From positions 13,454,001 to 13,518,000 of the forward strand of contig NC_058195.1 in the NCBI RefSeq assembly GCF_907165205.1: DNA of 64,000 nucleotides, in the 5' to 3' direction. Numbering within the stretch: the stretch's first letter is position 1; each line of letters begins with the position of its first letter. Shown here piece by piece: positions 1-11,665 of the stretch. Under the pieces are notes generated by a model. It was not told where the DNA came from. It ran no database searches and worked only from the letters and a program-made list of their open reading frames with translations. Made by a program: the position numbers and the translations under genes. The DNA is from Coccinella septempunctata. Its lineage: Eukaryota > Arthropoda > Insecta > Coleoptera > Coccinellidae.

Positions 1-1450
1 GCTAATACAGTAATGAAAAACAAATATCAACAATATCTATACACTCAGAGAGACATTATTCAACTAAAAGCAGAGATAATCTAGTTGTTCAAATGAGATG
101 TCACTTGAAGTCAGACTTAGACCTTGAGGAGTTCAATAAATTTAAAATGAACACAGCGTTTACAGTGACGGAGCAATCAATGAAAAATTGATTGCGAGAT
201 CCTCTTTATTCCATCAGAAAAACAGAAGGTTGGAATAATGAAGACCTGTAGTAGTGAAATAGTCCAAGAAGTGAAAATACATTGTCTAAGTCTTATCATC
301 AATGAAAAATCAATACATTGAATGTGAGTTGACCAATAATTATAACTTAACTATGAGCAAAGCATGAATCTTATAAGTTAAATGAGGAGAGCAAAATTAA
401 TCAATCTGAGAAGTGCTAATTGATATGAGAAAGGCAAGAATATTATAACTGAATGAGAAGAGCAAAAATAATTGATGAATATACATTACGTGGATTTTGA
501 AGAGTGCAAAAATTTATCAATGAATACAACACTTACAGAGACGGGCTGCTTACAAGTAAGCACGAACGTCCATCAGAAAAATAGAAGATTCAATTGATTA
601 ATTATGAGAGGTACAAACTGAGAGTACTAATGAGGGAAACCACTAATCGTTGGTTTCGAGAAGTGCAGAAGGCTGAAAACTAACATGTATATCGAGCACG
701 ATGAATGAATATGAGAATGCATCAATGAGAGTACAAATTACAATGAGTAGATCATACCAATTGAGGCTTCCAGGGTGGAGCCAAGGATCTTTGAACCACA
801 TTGGAGAAGTTCACATCGTTTTGTGAACGAAGTCTACTAAATCCAGAGTCCACCCTGGAGAGGAGAACATGAGGATTCATTCATCTTAAACTCGACAACA
901 GTAATCAGTCATAAGTAATTCAGCAGTTACCAGAGCTGACTGAGAAATTAAATGAACTAATTCTATGAACTAATTCAAATAAACGAAAGTAGCATGTGAA
1001 GAGAGTAAATCAGTATTCATTATCAATGAGAAAGACGTGAGAAGATTCAATTCTGGTGCTACATACCCATTTCCATGTGATAAATCTAAAGACGTCTGAA
1101 AATCTAGTTGAGGTGTAAAATATAATGAAATTTTTATTTATGATTGAGAAGACTCCAGGAAAACTGTGAAATGAGCAGTGAAAAATTAGATCAACATGTT
1201 TGTAGACTTTCTATAGTCTCGCACGTGGACACATTTCATTCATAATGAAATCATGAAAAGGACATGCTGACATGCAAATGGATTAATTGATTATTTTGAG
1301 AGGACTGAGAGTACATTACCTTTAGAATGGAGAATTGAATGAGAAGACTAGAAAGAGAATTACAAATGAGATGAACTGAAGAGAAGTTTAACAAAGATAT
1401 CGAGATTAATGAGAAGTCAATTCAACAACGTGAACTAAGAGTATAATAAG
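1..1450. repeat. Purine-skewed segment with internal repeats and stem-loops
   Basis: Stops occur in every frame and the plus strand is rich in GAGAAG/GCAAAA-type motifs. A unit near 147-231 recurs near 518-588: both have a tACAG-GACGG stretch, a hairpin, then CCATCAGAAAAA-AGAAG. The hairpin stems differ in sequence (CAATCAAT/ATTGATTG at 174-194; GCTTAC/GTAAGC at 548-561) but sit at the same place. A third structure at 770-858 has an outer stem CCAGGGTGGA/TCCACCCTGG and an inner stem GTTCACA/TGTGAAC (809-828). This could be the leader or interior of an unrecognised element or a non-coding RNA. No coding function is visible. Confidence 0.4.
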
Positions 1451-2180
1451 AAAATGTGTAATTTTCCGCTTCTGGAAATACTGATAGTGGGGCTGCTGCT
1501 TCGGTCAACTAGAGCACCGCAAAATCACGGTACTATACGTGGCCACCGGAGCTGGTCAGGAGAGTCGACTAGAGAAAGATCGGAGGGGGGCTTCGCTCAA
1601 TTTTTAACATCGATAATTCGAAAAAGAAAATGTCTTAACTTTGGCTTATGGGTAGTGACGAACAAAAACCGCGGTTATCTACAAATTCAGATGCTTTATC
1701 GTTTTTCAGCAACAAAAAAAGGGATGAAAATAGTCCGGAATATTTACGGTTTCCAACGAAGAATCCTGAATTTGAATATCGTTAAAAAATAGAAACTTCA
1801 TGACAAAAGCTAGAAATATTCATCCAACTATTCTTAATCAGAAGCAGAAGAGTCTGATTAAAATTTCGTGAACTCTTTGATATATTCTACCTCGAAGTTA
1901 AATCCATCGGGAGCACAATTCGCTATTCGCAGAATAAATAAGAGCAAAGTTGCTCTTTCTGTTCCGCCCTGCAATTTCGCTAATAGTATCACTTCATCCT
2001 GACGAGAAAAGTTATCACACTTCACTGAACTTCATCCTGAAAGCCTCAGCCATCAAGGAGAGTTGGAATATGCATTAAAACGAAAGCATATAGCCCCGGA
2101 AACGCTGACCAATTTTCAGTACGCGATAAGAAAGTTCAGCCCTTACAAATAGCCAATGTTCCCCGACGAAAAGCGTCCAT
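1451..2180. other. Unassigned sequence with one 112-codon ORF
   Basis: An open frame runs 1454-1792 on the plus strand. Its translation is basic and low in recognisable motifs, and I do not recognise it. The stretch around 1484-1600 is more GC-rich than its surroundings. It may be an exon-like end of the preceding purine-rich unit, but nothing in the sequence proves transcription. The rest shows no gene or repeat copy that I can place. Confidence 0.2.
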
Positions 2181-2560
2181 TTGCGTTACTCGCGTTTTTG
2201 CCCCATAACCAGCTGTCTTAGGGAAAGGACTCGATAAATCTCCCCCTCGACACGCCCAGCGACTGCGAAAGAGAAGAAGACGAGAAAAATCGTCCCTAAA
2301 TCATCGCGGGAAGATCGAGAATCAAACCGTGCGATCTCCCGAGGCCGCTCGCGGAATTAATTTGAATGATTTTATTCCATTTGAGCGAGATATAATCTTT
2401 TTTCTCGCGAATAATTCGCAGGAAATTAATTCTTATCTTGTATTGTTCCCGCGCTGGAAGTGACAGAGTTTCAAGAGGAGCCGCTCTGGATGCGGGAAGA
2501 TTACATTTTTCATCTCGAATTTTGTTGTGCGTTTTTACGTCCGTTCGAGTTTTTATGATT
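2181..2560. other. CpG-richer unique island
   Basis: This stretch contrasts with the AT-rich repeats around it: many CG dinucleotides, TAATT homeodomain-type cores and no match elsewhere in the window. It has no long ORF. It resembles the unique islands at 6.1-6.7, 12.45 and 31.4-31.8 kb and might be conserved regulatory DNA of a host gene. That is inference from composition only. Confidence 0.2.
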
Positions 2561-2945
2561 TCTGCTAGTGGGGCGTTTCGTTGATATTCGCCCTGGGGGT
2601 GTTAACTGAGAATGAAAAGCTTTCCACTTCGCCATGAAGGTTGTGAAAATTTTGAATGCGTGCTTTTAGCCCTTCATTAATATCAGGCATCCCCATGTTT
2701 CGTCTTGCTTCCCCTATTCAAATGTTGATACGAAAGTGGACAACTTGATTCAAATAAGGCGTGCAATGAAATATGGGATATAACAACCAGAAGGGTGAAA
2801 ATTACTGTGTTCGTTTTCCCCTAAGGTTCTGAATTTCTTTCAACTTCAATACATCATTTCATGAACAATCCCAAGGCTGTTACATCGAACCGAAAGGACT
2901 CAAAACAATACCTATTGAAATTTCGTACACTTTAATTATGGATTA

Positions 2946-4052
2946 TACTCCATTCACTTTTATAAACGCACTCGGTTCGCCATGAAATAATTTTCTTCAG
3001 TTTTTGTAACTAGAACGGAGTGAGGTTAGCACTCATGAAATGTCGTTCATGTCATTACGACTTTGCCACAACCAATATTAATTAATATTACAAAAATGCC
3101 GAAAGTTATTGAAAATGAGAGGAGTCAGATTATCTGAATCTAAACGGCCTATATTTAAGCTGAATATTTCCACATTCACAAAGATTGTGAATGAAGAGGA
3201 TGACAAAGAATTTCCGTCTATTGGGAGACCCAAAAAGGTGGTGACATGTTAAGGATTTTCGATGAATGTCATTGTAGAATAATTTCCAGAAAATTAATTT
3301 TTCCATTTAACATGTCCTATAAATTGGCAATCTCTTAAGGGATCAATGAATATATCATTATCGTCATATCAAAATATTAAAAACAGTCATGAATACGAGC
3401 CAGTTGTCCAGTCAATTGTTAATTTATGTGAAATATTTTTTTTAAAGTGGAGTTCTTCTTGCCTTAGAACATCTTTAATTAGTTTGACTTCCATTGCTGC
3501 AAGCAGATTTTTGGCGAAGGATTTGACATTCGTGTAATTTTCCGTTAATTTTTTTGAGAGATAACCATTCCCTACCCCTGCATCAGATGCTTTTCATCCT
3601 TGGTTGATTTTTTTTGAATTCTACAACTGATGTAATTTCTTCAACCTTCAACCGAAGAAGATAACAAACATTAACTCTCAACTAACTCAAAATATGACAT
3701 ATTTTGTGAAAATTTTGTAATCGCTTTCAGGTTTTGCATATTAAATTCTATTTTTTTCCATAGCAAAAATAATCACTTTTCCTTTCCATTTTCCGTGCAC
3801 TTAACTAGATAAGGTATCCCTTCAAGCAGTATGTATAAACGTTAATTACCACATATTTTCGAATCTATATTTTCCAAAGTAAAGAATTCAGAGTAAGTGA
3901 TAAATTACTGAGACTTTTAAGTTGAACGGACAACAGAGCGCTGATTTCAAACCCAAATATGTTTTGGCAAGCGCCATAACCTCACATTTTTATATTATAC
4001 AGTGTCAAATTTCCATGGTCAACAGAGTGCTGTTATGAAAATGAATGGAGAA
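2946..4052 (+). mobile_element. Family A DNA transposon copy 1 (TA-flanked, Tc1/mariner-like)
   Basis: The left end reads TACTCCATTCACTTTTAT and the right end is its degraded inverse (…GAATGGAGAA), with a TA before the left end. Three other copies in the window share the interior. A small reading frame begins MPKVIE at about 3096, and a second coding-like block (…NISTF-KIVNEEDDKEF…) begins near 3162. They are separate because this copy has lost the segment between them that other copies keep. The right half carries a further coding-like block on the opposite strand. The copy is broken and cannot encode a transposase. Confidence 0.75.
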
Positions 4053-4188
4053 TAGATAGTGATTTCCTTCATTCTAGTTAGAGTAACAAAGCAATTAGAT
4101 ATTCGTGTGAACTCTTCAATAAAGGTTTTATCATTGATCCTTCAAAAATGATTCCCGCAGTTGATCTTCTTAGGAATTCTTTGTGTGT

Positions 4189-4702
4189 ACAGGGTGTTTT
4201 CAAACGTGCAGCTTTTTTTTACAGAAGGTAGAAGTCATCAAAATAAGTAATTCCACCAAAAATTTTCTATAACAAATATTCCAGATGGCTGAATTACAAC
4301 TCCTAGAATTTCGACACAATTTTATTAAATTTCAAGTACGGGAGTGTGCAAGGTGACTCCGGCATCGAATGTTGTATCGATTGTTGTATCGTGCGAATTG
4401 GGGTGAAAATAGTGAAAAAAATTCGGACATTTTATTGAAAGTGCTTATGTGGACCAAAGTGCTAAGATTGCGATGATCATTGTAAAAAAAATTGTGAATA
4501 ATTTAGACGAATTTTATTGATGAGATTTTGAACGAATGTATTCTATTTTTTCACACTTGATATTAAGTACTTTTTTGTCAGTTAGTATGGAAATGAGCCC
4601 TTTCATGAAATGTTACTAAATAATGAGAAAAATTCGACAATCATAAGTTTCCCTTTTCAATCCACGTGAAAATTGAACAGTCCAATATACTGAACGAAAC
4701 CA
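4189..4702 (+). mobile_element. Family C repeat copy 1 (ACAGGGTGTTTTCAAA terminus)
   Basis: It starts with an ACAGGGTGTTTTCAAA end followed by a CTTTTTTTT-ACAGAAGGTAGAA block, and shares about 500 bp with the copies near 7.74-8.35 kb (inverted) and 62.48-62.90 kb. No ORF is kept. The end adjoins a family B terminus directly, so the two elements are juxtaposed or nested. It is a non-autonomous DNA element or a fragment; no opposite terminus was recognised. Confidence 0.6.
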
Positions 4703-4902
4703 TACAGGGTGAGTCTTTGACTCGTGGGAATATTTTAATAGTAGATTCTTGAAGTCAAAAGAAACACTTTTTTACTTCAACATTTTTTCCTTATTGGCTC
4801 GGTTTAAAAGATACAGGCTGTTGAAAAAGCATCAAAATATTTATTTTTAGTCTCAGAAACGGTTTTATCGAAGGAAAATGTTTCGGAACATAGGTTTTCA
4901 TT
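4703..4902 (-). mobile_element. Family B MITE fragment (TIR end)
   Basis: The sequence starts TACAGGGTGAGTCTTTGACTC and matches the inverted right end of the family B copy at 40.07-40.37 kb, including the CGGTTTAAAAGATACAGGCT block. Only one end is present; the rest is replaced by the LINE tail that begins at about 4903. It is non-coding. Confidence 0.65.
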
Positions 4903-5533
4903 TATTTATTCCATTGTAGCTGCGGACCAGAGACCTCCACTTTGATCTGTCTAACGCTAGTTGTTTCCAGTATTCCAGTTATGATTGGCATCAACTGATG
5001 AATTCGCCGTATAGAGCTAATTTGGGGAGTCTTGCATCCTCAGAATGTGGCCGCTCCATCTGAGTCGGGCCCTCGTTACTTGAGTCTTAATGTACAACTC
5101 GCGCGTTGCAAGACTTCTACATTCGAAACTTTGTGGAACCATCTGATCTGCATTATTTGTCTTACATGACGTTGTTGCGTTTGTTCAAGCTGTTTAATGT
5201 GTCCTCTGTAGGGAGTCCAGCTTTCGCTTCCGTAAAGAAGCGTTAGGAGGACCACTACTTTGTAAACATATGTCTTGGTCTTCAGATTGAGGTAGTGATT
5301 TTGAACCCCTCTGTCTTTTTGCTTCCAGAATGCCCGTGATGTCGAATTGATACGGTTGTGTATTTCCGTGTCCAGGTTAGACCTAGTATTTATGAAGCTT
5401 CCCAAGTATTAGAAATGCTCGACCTATTCTAGAGTTTCATCCTCCAGGCTGATATCTGTTTGACGGTTTTCTGGAGGACTTCCTAGGATTTTGGTTTTGT
5501 CAATATTAAATCTAAGGCCTAAAGCTTCGTAAA
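4903..5533 (-). mobile_element. LINE 3' fragment, reverse-transcriptase C-terminal region
   Basis: On the minus strand the 109-codon frame at 5076-5405 and its shifted continuation encode the post-polymerase region typical of insect endonuclease/reverse-transcriptase LINEs: LGSFIN-type strand, then LLYGSESWTPYR, then HIKQLEQTQQRH, then a LRWSGHILRM-type block. The 3' end carries AATAAATAAATG after an NGINK-like C-terminus. The 5' part is missing; the fragment meets the R4/Dong-like 3' end at about 5533. The clade (RTE, L2 or I group) cannot be settled from this piece. Confidence 0.75.
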
Positions 5534-6012
5534 TATGTTTATAGGATTAAGCTCTGTTGGAGACCTTTCCGTGTTTTCGAGCTCATGGTGGTGGTCTGCC
5601 CGAGTTGTTCCACGGCTTTCTTCTGATGTCTATCGGTTGGATTCCTGATCTACGCACTTCTTGTCGGAGTAGATGGTGTTCTTCTGTATTTCTCAGGTAC
5701 TTGAGTACCGTTCTCGCATGAGATATTTTCGTCCAACTGAAGTTTCCTCAAATTATCTACTAGTTTCTTCGGTATCAAGACTGTTGATGAAATTACAATA
5801 GCGTTGGTCTTGATATCTTTCAACACCCATTGTCTTCTGATTGGTTTTTCGAGATCTCTGTATTTCGAAATCGCTACTTTATGCCTATCTAATAGGTTAT
5901 TGTTATTTGGAATCGCTGCGTCTATGAATAGTGCTGTATCCTTATTTTCAGTAATATGAGGTGAGGTCTATTGTGTGTTATTTTCCGGTCTGTGAGTATT
6001 ATAATATTATTA
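5534..6012 (-). mobile_element. R4/Dong-type LINE 3' fragment, copy 3
   Basis: Read on the minus strand, it matches the last third of the element at 55.26-57.2 kb, from the THNRPDLILLNK-equivalent endonuclease region to the NPFDI-type C-terminus. Several frameshifts and stops are present, so it is dead. Its truncated 5' end lies exactly at an ATT/TAA microsatellite (about 6000-6018), as in the best-preserved copy. Dong elements are known to insert in TAA repeats, which fits. Confidence 0.75.
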
Positions 6013-6099
6013 TTATTAAAATATATGTACAAGTTGATGACTCACTTTGTATACGTATTGCAGCGCCCCCACCGGTAGTTAAACGTCAAAAACTGGTTA

Positions 6100-6760
6100 T
6101 TATCTCGAAATGAATATGCACAAAATTGAGGCAAATTCTTTGTTATCCCCGTCATAAAGAATATCTGTCGCAAATCCTCGGCATTCTTTCGAGAAAATTC
6201 AATTTGGTCCAGATTCCGGGACGAATTCCTCCAGATATCCAGGGATATCACCGAATACCAGCCGAATTTCCGGCCCGGCTGGCTAATTTGCATGACAATG
6301 TCGGGCCTTTTCCGCCGATAAAAACGCGGACACATTTCCATTTTTGAATTACGACGTCCCATCAAACAACTCTTCCCCAGATTCGCTTCATTATAAACGA
6401 TTCCGGGGGGTTTTTCAACATTTTAATCTGCCGCCTCATCCGTTGTAACTAACGGCGGGCTTAGCAGTTCCGGGCTTGAACGGGGATTAATTGGTACGCC
6501 TGGATTTAACAGTTGAACGAGTTTTCCGGAGTTTGCGATTTTTCCAAGTTTGGATGAATTAACGCCACAGGGTTAATGCGGTTTGAATATTTTCGACGGT
6601 CGACTTGTGAACTTTGCAAATCTCGCCGGTGATGGAGAAAGTTCCCTCGGATTAATCGACGTCTTATGCTCATCATTGAGAATTGATGAGCGGTAGAAAT
6701 GTGCCGAAAGGGGTCGCGACTGACGCTGTGTCCCATGGTTCAATTTGCGGCTATATTTGA
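6100..6760. other. CpG-richer unique island with POU octamer
   Basis: This is unique in the window, richer in CG than the repeats, and contains the octamer ATTTGCAT at 6286-6293 beside TAAT cores and a GATATC-type palindromic patch. Short ORFs on both strands (up to 107 codons) overlap each other and look accidental. It is a candidate host regulatory block. Transcription or conservation cannot be judged here. Confidence 0.2.
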
Positions 6761-6823
6761 AGTGAAGTAAAGGTGAGGCTTTTTTTCAAGTGGTAAAAAT
6801 GGAGCGTTTCAAAAAAAATCACA

Positions 6824-7620
6824 TACCGTAAAACGGGGCTACTTGAAAACGGCGAGGTAACTTGAAAGTTTCAGTCGTCACTGCTTAAGTCACATACTAC
6901 CGGCTTCTTGTGTCAAATATAAGGCATGTATGAGAGGCGAGAGCTTCTACACTTGTCAGTTGGTAGATTAGATGATACGCGGGAGGTTTGTTGTGCTGGT
7001 TAATAGTGATTTTGCCGCTTTAAAAAAAAAGTAAGTTTTATATATTCTTTATGTATCTGTATACATTCCCTTCGACAATCTAACGTCAAAACATATATAT
7101 CTCGTGTTTAACTAGCCATTGGTGCAGAAATTCATTTTTTATTGTCATTTCAGGGGCTACTTGAAAATGGTGCGATTTTACAGAAGCAAGCCAGGAAGTC
7201 GAAAATATTGAGAGTATGATAATGAAACTCTTCAGCTTACACTTTTCCCATCGTTGAAGACATCGGCATCGTCGAAAAAAATTAAATAAAGAAACGGCTT
7301 CTCCAATACGAAATTTCAAGAAGAGGACAAATAAAATTTAAAGACTTGATTTGGAATCGTTGTAGTTGTTTTTCTTTTATTACACCTTTAATATTTCAGG
7401 TAATCAGGATAAGTTCTTACTCACCACTAAATAAAAGTATTTTTTTGCTATAACTACTATGCTTTTTATTAAATGAACTACCTACCCAAGGGTTTCATCA
7501 ACATTTCAAAAAGGTATTTTGCGTTTCAAGTAGACTCAATTGTGAGTATACTTGCGTTTTAAATGCGATTTCCAAATAAATTTCATTTAACCCCATCATG
7601 GGGCTATTTGAAAAAATGTT
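6824..7620 (+). mobile_element. pogo/Tigger-like DNA transposon remnant
   Basis: After a TA, the sequence begins CCGTAAAACGGGGCTACTTG, a style of end common to pogo-type elements. At 7167 a short frame starts MVRFYRSKPGSRKY and then hits TGA, while the following bases still spell a YDNETLQ-like block. This resembles the N-terminal helix-turn-helix start of pogo/CENPB-type transposases (family knowledge). The GGGGCTACTTGAAAA phrase recurs at 6836, 7153 and in altered form at 7601. No catalytic core was found, so this is a short, dead relic. Confidence 0.5.
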
Positions 7621-7739
7621 TTTTTTTCTTCAATATGGGGAGGGCTAGATGTTTTCTGTGTATTACACCTGATGAACCTTAACCGAAAGTAAACTAAAAT
7701 AATTTTAGTTTCGATGAACGTATCTTTGTTACAGCGAGG

Positions 7740-8352
7740 TAGGATCTCGAATTTTTCCCATTATTTTTCAGTAAATTACACGATTTTATGAAATGGCCCA
7801 TTTCGATACCAACTGACAGAACAGACTTAGGACACAAGTTTAAAATATAGAATAATACTACAAATCTCACCAATAAAATTCGTCTAAATTAATCACAAAT
7901 TTTTTCACAATGGGCATCACAATCTTCTTGTTCGAACATTACAACAATCGTCGTAGAATGGGATAAAATGGGGAAACATCATAGCTTTTTTTCAACATAA
8001 CTAACATAAGCACATTCAATGAGCTGCCTCGATTTTCTTCATTTTTTTTACCCCAAATTGCACGACACAACAATTATTAATATCTCAAGTGACCTGATGT
8101 CTTTAATCCTATGAACTTGGTAATGAACCATTCATTATCCAGCCATATGTTTATGTTTTGTTTCGTTTTCCGATGCCGGAGTCAACTTCCACAGTCCCGT
8201 ACTTGAAATTCAATGAAATTTTGCCGAACTTCTGGCGGTTGCATCTCAGCCGTCTTGGATATTTTATATAGACAATTTTTGGTGAAACGACTTATTTCGA
8301 TGAGTTCTACCTTCTGTCAAAAAAAAAGCCTCACCTTTGAAATCACCCTGTG
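7740..8352 (-). mobile_element. Family C repeat copy 2 (inverted)
   Basis: Read on the minus strand from 8352, it starts CACAGGGTGATTTCAAAG and follows the copies at 4.19 and 62.48 kb for about 600 bp, including the GACTCCGGCATCGGAAAA block. It has no coding capacity. The foldback element at 8365 begins only a few bases beyond its end. Confidence 0.6.
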
Positions 8353-8364
8353 CCGCAAATTCCG

Positions 8365-8953
8365 TTTGGGAAATTCCAATTGCCACTTTGAAATCAGTTC
8401 ACACATAAATAAATTAGATATATCTATATCTGCCTATACTCGTAGTTGTTGGTGTTTTATGTGCCACGTACAGAAAAGCATGTCAACGTTTGCAATTGCT
8501 TGAGAATGACAGTCATGCTCGCAGATGCAGTACTTTCGTCAAATGCTCATCAAATTGGAACATTGTTTACAACGTCGAAATTCCATGGATGTGTGAAACG
8601 AATACAAAGATGTCTGACGAAATTTCGGTAGAGAATAGTCATTTTTTATTTTCCTAGAACCCCAGAAGCACTTCTTTTAGGTGTTTAAGGATTGTCTATT
8701 CACCTTAAAGAAGTGTATTCGTTTCACAAATCCATGGAATTCCGACGTTGGAACAATGTTCCAATGCGATGAGCATTCGACGAAAGTACTACACCTGTGA
8801 GCATGAGTGTTATGCTCAAGCAATTGCAAACGTTGACATGTTCCTCTGTATGTAGCACATAAAACACACACAACTGTAAGCAGTTATAGATATATATGAT
8901 TTATCTGAGTGTGAAATGATTTTCAAGCAGCAATGAAATTGGAATTTCCCAAA
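8365..8953. mobile_element. Foldback element with about 250-bp arms
   Basis: The left arm (about 8365-8611) and right arm (about 8706-8953) are inverted copies of one another: TTTGGGAAATTCCAATT on the left matches AATTGGAATTTCCCAAA on the right, with shared internal blocks around the CCATGGA site. Divergence is moderate, so it is old. The arms also hold a related reading frame (RLQLLE…FHG-VKRI) visible in 8677-8871 minus and in another frame of the left arm. No transposase was recognised. It could be a foldback transposon or two inverted copies of a fragment. Confidence 0.7.
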
Positions 8954-9529
8954 AAGGTGAAAATAACATATTGAATGTTTGAATTGACAAATAAAGATGA
9001 CGCAATCTTAATCAAAAACAATGCCGCGTGCGCTTATAGTCTCCCTGTCGCTCATCACCGCCCAGACCCTCGTTACCATGGAGCAAGGATCGCCGAAATG
9101 AGCTATTCTGTTGGAATATAACCCTGGACAATCTAATTCGTTTGTAGCCGTTTGGATAATGTGCACATTAACCAGCTATAGATGATTCCCCGAAGCAAAC
9201 ACCGGAATACTTTTTGCTGTATCCAACATATGATTTGGTCAATTTGCACAGGAGCCAAATAGTTGGGGAGCCGAAGAGGGAAATTCGGGCGTGTCAGATT
9301 AATATATGGGGACGTACCTTGGACCTTGTAAGAGTACCTCTAGCAAAAATTAGACCTGTATATAGGGGGAATTGTCTAGGACAGTTTGTCAGAATAGTAA
9401 AAAAAATCGAAAATTCTACATACTCGAGCATGTCAGATTAAGATATATGTGGTTAATTACATGTTGAAAAGTATACATTCTCGTAATCTGACAATTTAAG
9501 CTTATCGAAAATATGTGGGAGGGCGCCAA

Positions 9530-10640
9530 AGTTGCAAAAAAACATCACTCGTACATTTTCGAGCGCAGAGGCGTTTTTTCTACAGAAGAGAAGACTGCGA
9601 CCCACAACGAAACTGGAAGTTGACGGCAAAGAAATCGACTGGAAAAATGAAGCCAAATATTTAGGAATAACGCTTGACAAAGGTCTTACTTGGAAAAGTC
9701 ATATCAAACAAGCAATCGACAAAACGAAAGCAGCGATGAATAGACTCTATCCTCTGATAGGAAGAAGAAGCACATATCGAAAGAGAAAAAATTGAAGATA
9801 ATCAAAGCCGTTGCTAGGCCTCAACTTACTTATGGATCAGTTGCCTGGGGTTTCGCGGCAAAGAGCCATATCCAAAGAATTCAGGCCACTGAAAACAAGC
9901 TGTTACGATGTGCAATAGATGCACCTGGTTTGTCAGGAATAAACAGATTTATAGGGACCTTAAATGGGAAATCATAACGGAATTCATGAACAGAAAAGCA
10001 GAGGAATTATTCGAAACAGCGAAAAACCATCCGAATCAAGAACTCAGGAGACTAGTGGACTACGACCCAGAGGAAGACAAAAGGAAAATGCGAATTAACC
10101 GAAGGAGACCAAGAGATCAATTAAAAAGAGATTAAAATAACAACAGAAACTTATTGAAAAATTCAATAAAGTGTTAATCCAATAGAGGATAAACACATGA
10201 ATCCCAGCACGATAGTGTGCGAGAAGAAAACCGACTAAGAGATGAACGGTTTATAGGCAAATGCCCGGAACCAAAATTCAAGAAGCAGTTAAGGGTTCTT
10301 AGTGGGTCTCGAGCTCAAGAGAGTGAGAAACCCCACACCTGTTCCCCCTCAGGAGAGGGTGTTTCGTCTGACTTGCAGATTTTCCCCCTGCTACACCAAA
10401 AAAAAGGCGTTTTTTCTTCTTTTGAAGCTCATGATTCAAGAATGAAGGAATAACTATAATCTGACAGTTTTAGCAAGCCGAAACAATAAAAATCAGTTTT
10501 TTTGAATTATCTCTTCCCCTGTTCTTCAAATCTTTTTCGCATTCATTATTCCATTCTATTGCTGTATCCCGTTACCGGGAATAAATCTACAAAAAGAAGA
10601 AGAAAAAATAAATAAATAAATAAATAAATAAATAAATTGC
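9530..10640 (+). mobile_element. Jockey-type LINE, 5'-truncated, with 3' UTR and (AAAT)n tail
   Basis: Three overlapping frames (9532-9795, 9792-9977, 9908-10135) together give the Jockey-clade region after the polymerase palm: WKNEAKYLGITLDKGLTWKSH, then KTKAAMNRLYPLIGR, then VARPQLTYGSVAWG, then the C-terminal helices ending near 10135. At least two frameshifts separate them, so the copy is dead. A 3' UTR follows, with a TCAAGAGAGTGAGAAACCCC stretch, and it ends in (AAAT)n at 10607-10636, the usual tail of target-primed insertion. Confidence 0.85.
9568..10135 (+). pseudogene. Reverse transcriptase C-terminal remnant (Jockey clade)
   Basis: This is the coding part of the LINE above. No YADD catalytic box remains: truncation removed the upstream palm and endonuclease. 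The visible part is the thumb/connection region and the basic C-terminus (…EDKRKMRINRRRPRDQLK). Frame changes occur near 9790 and 9930. Family assignment rests on the LGITLDKGLTW and LTYGSVAWG blocks. Confidence 0.75.
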
Positions 10641-11665
10641 GAACAGACTTGTAATTTCTTAGGGCTAGTTGCGACTGTGTGCCCTCCTGTGACTAATGAG
10701 ACCCAACCGTGACCTGCAGATCCTTCCATTATAAGAGTTGTAGAGCATAATATTTTCTACGAATTTTGTTGTAAGCAATTTTTTTGAGATATATGGCGAT
10801 ACGTGCTGAAGCGAAAATTCAATCTTTGGAAAATAGGTTCAGTCGGAGACTAATTTCGAAATTGTCATCATAGAAATACCTTGTTATTTTGGCAATTGGA
10901 TGAATGTAGATCAGAATGGGATTCTACATTGACCTTGCCCTTTCGCATGTGTGGCTTAGCTCCTCGCCCTTATCGCTCTCTTAATCGAGAACGGTTAAGA
11001 GTATGTAAAATTGCTTCAGACAAAAGTTTTGTAGAATTTTATTATCTACAACTTTCATGATGAATACAATACAGGTACAGGCAAGGAGATATTCGAAAAA
11101 AATGCATTTTTATCATCTTCAAAGTGTCAGATTAGAGAAACCCCCCCTGATTTGTGTCAGATCAATGGGTCAACATGTCTACAACACCGAGATTAACCAT
11201 CTGTATGAAAATCTGACACGCTCGAGTATGTACGAGTAACGATTTTTTTTACATTTTCAAAGGACCGCTGTGACCTTGCGTCACGTCCAAATTGTCAGTC
11301 CCTTGGAAAGTAGCTTCCTTTGGGTCCAATTAACATATCCTTCGAAAATCTGACACGCTGGAAAATTTTTATTTTTACCATTTTCAACTCTTCCGTACGG
11401 CCAGTCCCACCGTGCAAACTCTCAGATAAGCATGAATTCATTATCAGTGACACGTAGGGCATATACAGTATCTTAATCTGACACGCTTGAGTATGTACAA
11501 CTGACAATTTTTTTTTTATCTTTGAGACCCTGCAGACGCTTTCCCCACTGCTCAATGTGCATACATCATAAAAACTTTTTTCTTTCTATCATCTAATCTT
11601 CAAAATCCACTAGGTCTCCACGACGCTCAAGTAAATCCCGATTTAGCATCGTCGGCTCCCCAACT

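Larger units (their letters stand above)
9261..11665. mobile_element. Inverted-repeat element with subterminal repeats, host of a LINE insertion
   Basis: AGTTGGGGAGCCGA at 9261 is inverted at 11652-11665. Inside, a motif of type ACTCGAGCGTGTCAGATTA occurs near 9289 and 9421 in one orientation and near 11214, 11351 and 11478 in the other, giving mirrored subterminal arrays. The centre is filled by a Jockey-type LINE (about 9530-10640) and 400 bp of unplaced sequence. No transposase is seen and no matching target duplication was found. The superfamily is unknown; subterminal motif arrays of this kind usually bind a transposase. Confidence 0.5.

Noticed and set aside
6042..6365. 107-codon minus ORF in a CpG-richer island
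   Set aside because: An opposite-strand ORF covers the same bases, and the composition explains the openness.
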